Shown piece after piece: positions 10,133-18,326 of a DNA stretch of 25,749 bases. A program made the position numbers and the translations under genes. How positions within the stretch are numbered: the stretch's first letter is position 1; every line of letters begins with the position of its first letter. The notes beneath the pieces were generated by a model that worked only from the letters and a program-made list of their open reading frames with translations, searched no databases and was not told the origin of the DNA. This DNA is from Dimargaris cristalligena. Its lineage: Eukaryota; Kickxellomycota; Dimargaritomycetes; Dimargaritales; Dimargaritaceae. Where the stretch lies: assembly GCA_027576995.1 (NCBI GenBank), contig JANBQC010000276.1, positions 2,970-28,718 on the forward strand, in the 5' to 3' direction.

Positions 10133-11560
10133 ACTTGTAGAAACCAGGTATATATATATGTATTCGAATATATCAATATAGTGCATGTTTAAAAGGTTGG
10201 GCTCTTCTGGCATTGTACTTTTTAAAGGCCTTCATTCTCGCTGATACTTCATTGGATTGTAAGGTATAATATATCCGAAACAGTTCTGGGGTTAATTATT
10301 AGGTTATGGGCAAGTTATGATTGATAAAGGTGAGAAATAGGGTGGCTCGGTGGGTTCAGATTAAGTCGGGTACGGAGTGATTGATGTGGCCGGGCCTGCT
10401 TAAACCGTAAACGCATACCCCGATCATAAACTATTTTTTGGATTTTGGAAAAGGTGAAGAACATTACTGAAGGCTCAACCTTCATCTTTTCCAACCCGGG
10501 CTGGTACTTTGGCAGTCTGGGCTCATCATCCAGTTTTCATTATTTCTATTCGGGCAACTTTTTTAGTTTTAGAGAGTTGGGGCATATCCCCAGCCTAGGT
10601 ATCCTCCAGCCTTCATTATTTCGTTTATTATTCCAGTTAGCTCTCTTCAAGTATTCATTACAATCCGTTGGGGGCTTCCCAGTACTATATAGTAGCACTG
10701 CAGTAAGTCACTATGTTTATGCTCTTTTCTACTAACCAGGTTTTCTTTAAATACCCGCTGGGAATTCTCTCCCCATAAAGGCAAGCAGCTTTACACCCTT
10801 CAATTTTATTATTATTAGTTTTCCCCCGATCCACCGGTATGATCTTACCTGCGCCATCCCTTGGCCCAAACCCATTCGCTGTGCCCTGTCCACCACGTAC
10901 TAGAAGGTTCCCCCCGAGTGATCTCAGCGACTGCCTAGTTGTTCCTGTCAAAAAGTCCAGACAAGAACCGCCCCTGCCAAGTGCGAGTTTTTATTCCCCC
11001 AAGAGATCTATGTTTAACATTGGGCTGTCACTGCTTCAGCCGGTACTGATATAAGGTTATCAAGGTCCTATTATCATCGTTTGGCCTCAATTCCAGTCAC
11101 AACACAATACAACAAGTCGACTTTAAGAAAAGATCTGATATTAATAACACGCCAGCTAAAAAAAGCAGTAATAGAGATGGATAGTTGTACTGGTATACTA
11201 TGCTGCTGGTCTTATTGGTTTTGATAATTTGCTTGTTTCGCCACCAATGGCTGCCTATTGCTCGCTCTGCCATAGCCTATTTGCCAATACAGTTCCAACG
11301 GATTGTCCATGGACACGCACACTGGATGACTTCCACCTGTCTTGTAACGGCGGGACATTACCGTGACGGTTTAAAATTTGGGATATTTCAATAACATCCG
11401 AGTTTTGGATTTAGAATTAATAATGGTATGTATTATCCCGCTTCCCATGTAGCATTTTAAATCGTTTGTGATGTGATGTGATGGGTGATCATTTTCTCAA
11501 TTCTAAATTATAATAAACACATCGGAGTATCCCCCCTTGATTAAAGATAAGTAAAGGCAG

Positions 11561-11591
<31 letters not shown>

Positions 11592-11643
11592 GATTGGCTC
11601 CCAATAGGGGGATTATTGGGATTTCCCCGGGCCTATCATTTTA
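10133..11643. other. 1.5-kb spacer between convergent DCD1 and UNG1
   Basis: This should hold the 3' ends of both genes. I see no supportable coding gene. Short frames include a plus frame at 11185-11394 with a hydrophobic N-terminus (first ATG at 11200) and a Gly-rich minus frame near 10685-10951 lacking an ATG. Neither resembles a known family. The spacer includes the TA tract at 11562-11589. Confidence 0.5.
11562..11589. repeat. (AT)n microsatellite
   Basis: About 13 uninterrupted AT units in the 3' flank of UNG1, in AT-rich intergenic sequence. Confidence 0.9.
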
Positions 11644-13087
11644 TTAGTCGTCTGTGGTGAGTCGGGACCAGTCGATTTGGGGTTGGTTGTGTTGGGCCAA
11701 ATACTCGTTGGCCTTCTTGAAGTGATTGCTGGTGAAAAATCCCCGGTAGGCCGAAAGAGGGGAGGGGTGAGCGGATTTCAGCACGAGATGTTTTTTCTAC
11801 ATAGGCAAGAAATCAAGGGGTGTAATAAAAATATTTAAAATCCGGACGGGTGGCCCCCATACAATATCGGATTAAAAATATATAATTGCAGGTAATAATA
11901 ATACACAGTGAATCCGAATAGTGGATTGATCCAAGGAAGAGTGTGAGTTTCGTGAATATCTTGTGTTTGAGCATAAAAAAGAAGGCATTAAGCCGGCCGA
12001 TTCATTCGGGCAACCTTCAACAACAGCGGCATCGACTACAAGAATTTACCTTATCGATTCCGCTGCCTTTCTTCTGGGCGTAAGATCCCCAAAGTAGGAA
12101 TACCACATTGGACTTCTTTTCATTCACGTAACGGATAACGGCATCTGATCAGGGGGACACGCATATAGTAATTATAACAAGGAATATTAGTGTTAGTCAT
12201 TCGATTGCCAGTCGTGAGTGAACTTCTTGAATCAAGCCCGCCTATATATATATATATGTAAACATATCATTCTATGGGCATCCCTCGCCCATTTTCCTGT
12301 ACTAAATCAAAAGTCAGGTCGCCATAGGTATAGTATAATACCAAAACTCCCCGATGGACTTACCGGTAAACTCCTCCCATCCCTTCCCGTTGTGTGAATT
12401 CGCATTATGTGCCCGTACCGTCAAGGCAGCATTCAACATCAACACCCCCTGTTGCGCCCACCCGGCCAAGTAGCCGTGGTTCGGTCTCTCAAAATCGGGG
12501 TAGTCATTCTTCAACGCCGTATACATATTGACCAACGACGGCGGCGCGGAAATTCCTTTGCGTACACTAAAGCACAGCCCGTGCGCTTGGTTGTTGTTGT
12601 GGTACGGGTCCTGGCCCAGAATCACGACCCGCACACTGGACGCGGGGGTGTACCGGGACCAACTGTAGATGTCTGCAGCAGGGGGGAACACGAGTTGGCC
12701 GGCGGCGCGCTCGGCCTGGAGAAACCGCTTGAGGGAGCGGAAGTAGGGTTTGGTGAGTTCCGACTGGAGGACCCGTAACCAGCTGGGGTCGAGGGTTTCG
12801 TACTCGAGGGCAAGTAGCTCGCGGTCTTCGGGTGAGAGCTGATCGAGGGTGGGTAGGGGTGTCGCCGGGGTAGTCGGCAGAGTGGCCTGGGTGCCGATGC
12901 CGGCGGTGCTGTCCTTGGGGGTGGCTAAAGCGGAGTTGGCCTTGGATGTGGAATCGGCATGGGGCTTAGTGGGGTCTGCTGGAGGTTTCGGGGCGCCTTT
13001 TGGGGTAGCGTGTTTGTTGGACGGGAAAAAATCCTCCAAAGTGCGAGACCGCTTCTTGGTGGGCGTGGATTGGGCCAATTGAGTCAT
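11644..13087 (-). CDS. UNG1: Family 1 uracil-DNA glycosylase, 3 exons
   Basis: Excises uracil from DNA to begin base-excision repair. Exons on the minus strand are 13087-12364, 12144-12050 and 11796-11644 (972 nt, 323 residues). The introns, 12145-12363 and 11797-12049, have GTAAGT and GTAAAT donors and AG acceptors, and phases 1 and 0 match. Family motifs are present. GQDPYH, the water-activating loop with catalytic Asp160, is at 158-163. [10 protein letters not shown] follows at 169-178, then [21 protein letters not shown] comes from exon 2. [14 protein letters not shown], with catalytic His283 and the DNA-intercalating Leu287 loop, comes from exon 3. The N-terminal ~80 residues are Thr/Pro/Lys-rich; SRTLEDFF (14-21) resembles a PCNA-binding PIP box with Ser in place of Gln, as in nuclear UNG2-type enzymes. 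The stop codon is followed at once by another TAA, and an AATAAA hexamer overlaps this junction. Confidence 0.95.
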
Positions 13088-13378
13088 GGGGTTACAGAGA
13101 AACTAGTCTGGGAAAGGTGCGGAGAAATAGTAATAATCTTTTTTTATAAAAAAAAGGCCGGTGCGGGTAGGGGGCTGGTTTCCAAACAAAAGAATCGTTG
13201 TAAATATATGTTTAGTATACAAAAAAAATCAGAGGTAGCGGTATAATAGAAATATTCCGGGCTGACCTTTAGTAGAATGAGCCTGAAGTCGGCGACTAGT
13301 ATCAAGAAACGGGCGGGGGTTCCTCCCTGACTAGTCTTAGTTGGAAACCAGTAGAGCTGGGGTCATACTGCGGATGTA

Positions 13379-13439
13379 CTGAAAAAAAGAGAGATGCCTG
13401 TATTTTTTTGGTTTAGATTTTGGCTGGTGGGATACATAC
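13379..13439 (-). other. Candidate 61-nt spliceosomal intron outside any called gene
   Basis: On the minus strand the sequence has a GTATGT donor, a CTAAAC branch-like motif and a long T tract ending TTTTTTTCAG. All three frames have a stop just upstream of the donor, so if spliced it would lie in untranslated RNA: either a UTR intron of an unrecognised transcript or part of the UNG1 leader. It is shorter than the seven or so introns inside recognised genes here (161-395 nt). No transcript evidence is available. Confidence 0.3.
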
Positions 13440-13451
13440 CGTTTCAGTTAA

Positions 13452-13613
13452 TTAAGCCACTTCGTTCCCTTGTTGATAACTGCACAGTTCCAGCGACAGT
13501 AACTGCCCATGCTGCTTATACGCAAGAGCTACAACGCTAAGCACACCATTTGGCTTCAAAATGCCGAGCATGCAGTGCAGCCCCAAAAGGAAGTTCAAAC
13601 ACGCCGGTATGGC
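13452..13613 (-). other. Short open frame with protein-like composition, possibly a terminal exon
   Basis: An uninterrupted frame of 53 codons ends at TAA (13454-13452). The first in-frame ATG is at 13571, giving 39 residues that include LKPNGVLSVVALAY and LLSLELCSY. The hydrophobic pattern looks more like a folded protein than random sequence, and GC at third positions is higher than in the surrounding spacer. I do not recognise the family. An upstream in-frame TAA at 13616-13614 means that any longer protein would need a splice acceptor near 13613, and I could not find convincing upstream exons. It may well be chance. Confidence 0.2.
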
Positions 13614-14196
13614 TTAAATGTACTGAGGCATGGCCAAATACTGAATTTGGAATTAGAGGACATTAGAGTGGCGCAGTTGCCCGCCGAAATAAAAACAAAC
13701 GTACTTTATTTATATTTATATTTATACTTCGGCATAAGAATCCATCGGCGGAGTCAATGGATGTGGTGTTTTACTGATACCCAATGGCAACCGTTAGAAG
13801 GAGTCGATCACCTTGAGACTAAGCGGGGTCACCTGACCCCCCAGTGAGAATGGACCACCCGGGAGGCAGCGAACAATTACTAGACTAGTCGGCCATTCAG
13901 ACTAATCTAGGTTACTGGAAACAACACACGCCGTCCTGGGGTTTCTATATTTGAATAATTAACTAGCTATTTATATTCAACCCGGCCGATAATGTCGGGA
14001 ATAATAATGGTCCCCCACAGCGTGAGCGGAGCACAGTGTGCACATGGTTATAAGTCCTAAACCATGAATAAGGCCGGGTATCTCACGAGCCCAAGGACGA
14101 GGAGACCCTAAGTAGTACGCAGGCCATCACAAGCAAATACAGAGAGTGGGTGGTGGTAGAAAGACCGCCGTCACCAAAATCTACCAGCCACTTCTA

Positions 14197-15420
14197 TTAA
14201 ACCCAAGCCAACCGATCATCAATTAGCCATTCACAGGGGCAGGAGGACGATGGCTGTTGTTGTTGTTCCCTTCCTCCTTTTTCCGGGGTCACGTAGTCCG
14301 CCAACGCCGGTAGGGATGATTTCCGTTCACCAACCTGAGCCTTGAAGTACGCTGGCACTTGGTCCAGCTGGATCGCACACTGCCGGAGGGGGGATTCCGG
14401 GGGATCGTGAATCAGCCAGCTGGTCACCTTGGTCAATCCGTTTTGTTGGGCTTCCTGGACTGCCTTGTGGAGCAGGGGACCTACAGCAGCGGGCTCGTTG
14501 ATCCATGCATGCAAGATAAGTAATTCCCGGTTTTCATAATCGTGAAACCAGGTGATAAAGCTAGGCGCTGATGGTGGCGATGCCGGAGCTGGAATGACGG
14601 CCCCGACGTGAGTGGGTTGGCGGCCGGCTAGAATAGGTCCTAGGTACTTGGCCCGGGCCCAGTGCCATTCGAAAGCAGCCACCGTGGGTAGGACGCAAAC
14701 GTAGTTGGTAGTGGGTTTAGCCGAGAACTGAGTAAGGATCTGTTTCACCCTGTCGCAATGGCGGGTAAGTAACGGTTTGGCCGTATGCGAATCCAAAAAC
14801 AATGCCACTGCCTCTGTAGGTGACGAACTGAGATAAGGGCTCATGGAAATGTCCGATACCGGCCCGCCGGGCACCGTAATCTCGATTTGCTGAGCCGGAT
14901 ATGTACGCCAGCCGAACCGGGCATAGAAATCGGGACCGATATCGGAGTACAAAGTTGAGGCCAGACTATTAGGTTTGGTTTTTAAAATTGTGTAGAGCTG
15001 ATCCATCATCATGGAGGCATAGCCCCAGCCCCGGTAAGCGGGGGGACAGAACACGGATGCAATACTGTATGCCAAACCCGATTGGACCACCGTTTTTCCT
15101 TCCGGATGGTGGTTGGGGGGGTCCGCAGTAGAACCAGACACTGGAGGACCCTGGATATGGACGGCAGGGCGTTCAAATACATCGCAATGGGCCAAGGGTT
15201 CGCGCGTCTCGCGGTCATTGTCCGGCACAAGGACATAGACAGTCATATGGGACTGGGCAAAGTCGGTGGCCTGCAACATCACCTCGCGGTCAAGGTACTG
15301 GTCCAGGGTCAGGCCTTTGCCCCATTCAATACCCGTGCGGTGCCAGGTTAGCCGAACTTGGGCGGGGGTGGCCGGTACTAACACCAGTTTCGGGTCGGAG
15401 TGGGAATGGAGGGAGGCCAT
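14197..15420 (-). CDS. LYC1-family GNAT N-acetyltransferase (lysine N6-acetyltransferase-like)
   Basis: Single exon, 407 residues. The family is named for Yarrowia LYC1, which acetylates free lysine with acetyl-CoA; the substrate of this copy is not shown by the sequence. The GNAT motif A lies at about 118-142: beta-strand YSIASVFCPPAY, then RGWGYA at 130-135, matching the R-x-x-G-x-A acetyl-CoA pyrophosphate loop. Directly after it comes SDIGPDFYARFGW (159-171), the most family-specific stretch. Residues ~190-407 form the C-terminal domain typical of the family, with a run of acidic and aromatic residues (ITWFHDYENRELLILHAW). The start at 15420 gives a short N-terminus before LVLVPATPAQVR, which fits the family. 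The gene is divergent from HEM4, with starts 405 bases apart. Confidence 0.85.
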   Translation of the reverse strand: MASLHSHSDPKLVLVPATPAQVRLTWHRTGIEWGKGLTLDQYLDREVMLQATDFAQSHMTVYVLVPDNDRETREPLAHCDVFERPAVHIQGPPVSGSTADPPNHHPEGKTVVQSGLAYSIASVFCPPAYRGWGYASMMMDQLYTILKTKPNSLASTLYSDIGPDFYARFGWRTYPAQQIEITVPGGPVSDISMSPYLSSSPTEAVALFLDSHTAKPLLTRHCDRVKQILTQFSAKPTTNYVCVLPTVAAFEWHWARAKYLGPILAGRQPTHVGAVIPAPASPPSAPSFITWFHDYENRELLILHAWINEPAAVGPLLHKAVQEAQQNGLTKVTSWLIHDPPESPLRQCAIQLDQVPAYFKAQVGERKSSLPALADYVTPEKGGREQQQQPSSSCPCEWLIDDRLAWV

Positions 15421-15825
15421 GCGGGGAGGTGGAGACGGGGGTTATGGATAAGGATAAGTAAAACCAGAATACACGGGCATATAGTTACAAGAAAACCCCC
15501 CAATGGAGTTCCCGAATGCACTGTTTTAGTGTGTAAGTCACTCTATTCTTCCCAACCGAATTGCGTCGGCCCTTATTGGCAAAGACTACACCAATAGAAT
15601 TTGGAAGGGCGCGCGCTAGGAGAGGAGGGAGGAGAGGTCCCACTTTCCTGTCCTAAGCCAAAGTGGCACATGCATACACACATACAGGTGTTTCGGTTAC
15701 TTGGAATAGACCCCATTCCCTCACATAAGCAAGTGATCCTTCCTTGCTCGACTCTGTGACATGTAACTAGATTATTTTATTATACCACTAGTAAGACCCC
15801 TTGTAACTTACTCTCACCCTCCACC
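15421..15825. promoter_or_regulatory. Divergent promoter region, LYC1-type gene and HEM4
   Basis: A 404-base spacer separates two start codons on opposite strands and must contain both promoters. I see no clear TATA box or known operator. The HEM4 side ends in the context CCACC before the ATG, after a short AT-rich stretch. Confidence 0.5.
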
Positions 15826-17010
15826 ATGACTCGGCCCGAGAGTACGCCACCCACCAAGCAACAGCCCAACGTAGCAAACCCACCCCATGTATTGCTGCTA
15901 CGCAACCCCGACGAGAATAATGACCCCAACCCCAACCCTCCCACTGACCGGTACATCCGGGCCTTCCAAGCCCACGGCTGGACCACGACCAGTCTGCCTG
16001 TTCTCTGCCACCACTGGCTGAATGCCGACCTACTGTGTTCGACCCTGTTGTCCCCAACGGACCCCCCAAGTGAGGGAACCCCCCTACCGCCCCAGTATTG
16101 GGGTCTCGTCCTAACCAGTGGCCGGGCCATCGATGCACTCGAAGCAGCTATAGCCCCTCTCTCCTCGGCTGACCGGTCCCTCATTTGGCAATTCGGGGCC
16201 ACCCGGCCTGTGTTCGTGGTGGGCCCTAACACCTACCGGCGGGCCAAGTCGTTTTTTGAAAGGGCTCATACCGGTTCGGCTCACAGTCCCGACCGTAGTC
16301 AGATTATCGGTCGGGAAGCAGGCGATGCCGTTCACTTGCTCGAGTATATCCAAGCCTACGTCAACGAACACCGTCCCGTCGATCCAACCAGCCAGACGGG
16401 GGCCTGGACCCAGTTGGCCCAAACACCCGCTAGTGCAGCTCCTACAACGACGACAACTACTACTACTACTACCCCTGTAAGGTCATCCGGTCCGGCATCG
16501 TTACTATTTCTATCCAGCCGCCAGCGCCGGCCCACTCTAGTCAGTGGCCTAATTCAGCGGGGCATCAACGTTACCGAACTACCCGTGTACGATACCGGCG
16601 CGGATCCGACGGTACCCCAGCGACTCACCCGGGAGGGGGCCGCGGATCGCACGGAGCAGCCACCTTCCCCCGAAATACTTCCTATTGAGATCAATCAATC
16701 ACCGGTTACAACCGCTCAAACAGCGGATCAGAGTAGCCGCCACCGGCCTTGGGACTGGGTCGTCTTTTTCAGTCCGTCGGGTGTCGATGCCACCTGGCCC
16801 GCTATTGTTAATACTTGTGCTAAGGAAACTAGTCGCCGGCGAGCGCGCGGACTTTGTTCACCCCCGCTACCCCGGTTAGCCACCATCGGGATTACCACCG
16901 CGAATCACCTCCAGTCGCAATACCACGTTGAACCAGAAGTTGTGGCTTCCCAGCCGAATCCCGAATGCCTGGTGGCCGAAATAATCCAGTATGAAGCCAA
17001 CCATGCATAA
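15826..17010 (+). CDS. HEM4: Uroporphyrinogen-III synthase
   Basis: Cyclises hydroxymethylbilane to uroporphyrinogen III, the fourth step of heme synthesis, in the cytosol. Single exon, 394 residues. Family features run in order: N-terminal strand VLLLRNP (22-28); DRYIRAFQAHGW (41-52); LVLTSGRAIDAL (94-105), corresponding to the usual LIFTSxxAV-type strand; VFVVGPNTYRRA (129-140); LLFLSSRQRRPTLVSGL (226-242) with INVTELPVYDT (247-257); DWVVFFSPSGV (310-320), the most diagnostic motif; and RLATIGITTANHL (350-362). The enzyme is usually about 250-280 residues. The extra length comes from a Thr/Ala-rich stretch at ~200-222, encoded by an ACT/ACG repeat, and a Pro/Gln/Thr insertion at ~260-305. 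Both fall between conserved blocks, in likely surface loops. Confidence 0.9.
   Translation: MTRPESTPPTKQQPNVANPPHVLLLRNPDENNDPNPNPPTDRYIRAFQAHGWTTTSLPVLCHHWLNADLLCSTLLSPTDPPSEGTPLPPQYWGLVLTSGRAIDALEAAIAPLSSADRSLIWQFGATRPVFVVGPNTYRRAKSFFERAHTGSAHSPDRSQIIGREAGDAVHLLEYIQAYVNEHRPVDPTSQTGAWTQLAQTPASAAPTTTTTTTTTTPVRSSGPASLLFLSSRQRRPTLVSGLIQRGINVTELPVYDTGADPTVPQRLTREGAADRTEQPPSPEILPIEINQSPVTTAQTADQSSRHRPWDWVVFFSPSGVDATWPAIVNTCAKETSRRRARGLCSPPLPRLATIGITTANHLQSQYHVEPEVVASQPNPECLVAEIIQYEANHA
16443..16472. repeat. ACG/ACT trinucleotide repeat inside HEM4
   Basis: In-frame ACN repeat encoding a run of Thr at about residues 207-216 of HEM4. It lies between conserved blocks and explains part of the protein's extra length. 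Confidence 0.8.
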
Positions 17011-18326
17011 AAAAAGGGTATTGGATTTATGTATTAGTCTTGTACGATCTAATGGACGACGATTTAGAAGGGCGTTAACTGCTTGTACTTTCATTGTAGT
17101 ATGCCGCTGGACCGAGGGGAGGAGTGAAATTACCAGTAATATTTGATTTATGAGTAGGAATTATAGAATAGACAACACGTGTAAATAAATGGTCATATAT
17201 TACTCTATTGAAACATAAGTAACCCGGAATAACAAGTACATCGTTTCTATCATTCCCCGGGTTAGCTAAGTGAGCCAAGCGGGTCGGCGGCCACTTGCTG
17301 ATCGCTTGTTGGTGCTTGCTCCCCCGGGTGGCCAAGGGTTTTTTCGACCTTTCGGTAGTTGGCGCTGGCTAACGATTGCAGTAGCTAGCAAATATAAGGC
17401 TAATTGGTCATGGGCGAGACTAGGTTATAAGAATCAATATGGGTGAAATTCGGCCCAGCCGTATAGGGTTATCAATGATATGTGTATGGGAAAATATTTT
17501 TAACTAGTAATATTTGCTCCATCCAACGGATTATTCGTTATATAGCTCAGTTGAACCTCTCCCATGTTTCCCAGAGTTTGTGCAATTTAATTACGGAGCG
17601 GGATTGGATTCTAGACCCCATATTGATTCTGGTATTAATATGGGAGAGGTTCGACTAGGCTGTATAATAAAAATACGTTGGATAAAGCGAAAATTGCTAG
17701 TTAAAAATGAATATTCCGCCTATGCCATACACATGCCACTTAAGATTTTATACAGCTAGGCCGAATTTCACTCGAGTATATATGAAATAGCGACTATACA
17801 TGCCGAAACAACGCACCAGTGACCAATAACCTCACTAGCGATGAATCCCAATACTCATTAAGTTAGTTAAAACTAGCCAAAATTGTATAGCTTATGTGGG
17901 CATCGTTAGTTAGTATTCTCGTTATTTCATTAAGTGAAACAAAGGGGGATGTGGTCGTATATTTCAAGGGGGACAAAGATGAAGCAATTCGGCAGGGTGA
18001 AGTGCAAATAGTATTAGTAGTATATTAATTGGCGTTGCTCTTGTTTTTAAAAATATATAAAATAAAAATCAAACAGCACCGGGAGTTGAAGTCGGAGTGG
18101 GCATAGAAAGACAATGGGAACTAGGAGGTTTATAAATAGTGACGATGTGGAATGAAGAACTCAAAAGGGAAATCATCAATGGAAGATACACCAGCAACAG
18201 CATCACCACAAGCGTGTAATAAGACTAAGAAATGAGTAGCTGTATATAAAAAAAGTAGCTCCACCTCTCTCACATTAATTGTGTTGTTACGGCTCCTTTA
18301 GTAATCCCCCTCTCTCTCTCTTCACA
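17011..18326. other. 1.3-kb AT-rich spacer between convergent HEM4 and TAF4
   Basis: It holds the 3' ends of both genes and no supportable coding gene. An 81-codon frame (17514-17759) begins at a non-ATG codon and lies wholly within the inverted repeat, so I do not treat it as a gene. The main structure is the inverted repeat at 17441-17773, listed separately. Confidence 0.55.
17441..17773. repeat. Long imperfect inverted repeat (foldback / MITE-like)
   Basis: Left arm 17441-17565 and right arm 17640-17773 are reverse complements over most of their length, around a 74-base loop. Perfect blocks occur in matching order: GTGAAATTCGGCC (17443-17455 with 17759-17771); ATGTGTATGG (17480-17489 with 17725-17734); ATTTTTAACTAG (17496-17507 with 17697-17708); ATCCAACG (17521-17528 with 17676-17683); GAACCTCTCCCAT (17553-17565 with 17640-17652). 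Intervening bases show substitutions and small indels. I see no clear target-site duplication. It could be an eroded non-autonomous transposon or a hairpin-forming RNA locus. Confidence 0.75.

Larger units (their letters stand above)
13088..14196. other. 1.1-kb spacer between UNG1 and the LYC1-type gene
   Basis: Both flanking genes are on the minus strand, so this holds the UNG1 promoter and the acetyltransferase 3' end. A minus-strand open frame at 13613-13452 and an intron-like element at 13439-13379 lie here and are listed separately. A plus-strand frame of 112 codons (13509-13847) overlaps it and has no family features. Nothing else is supportable. Confidence 0.45.

Noticed and set aside
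11185..11394. Plus-strand frame with a hydrophobic N-terminal segment (ATG at 11200)
   Set aside because: Only about 65 codons from the ATG, no family similarity, and spacer-like base composition; not enough to call a membrane peptide gene.
13175..13351. An 11-bp perfect inverted repeat, CTGGTTTCCAA (13175-13185) and TTGGAAACCAG (13341-13351)
   Set aside because: About one such pair within 200 bases is expected by chance in a window of this size, and no further pairing extends it.
17514..17759. 81-codon plus-strand frame
   Set aside because: Starts at a non-ATG codon and lies within the inverted repeat; its openness is a by-product of AT-rich sequence.
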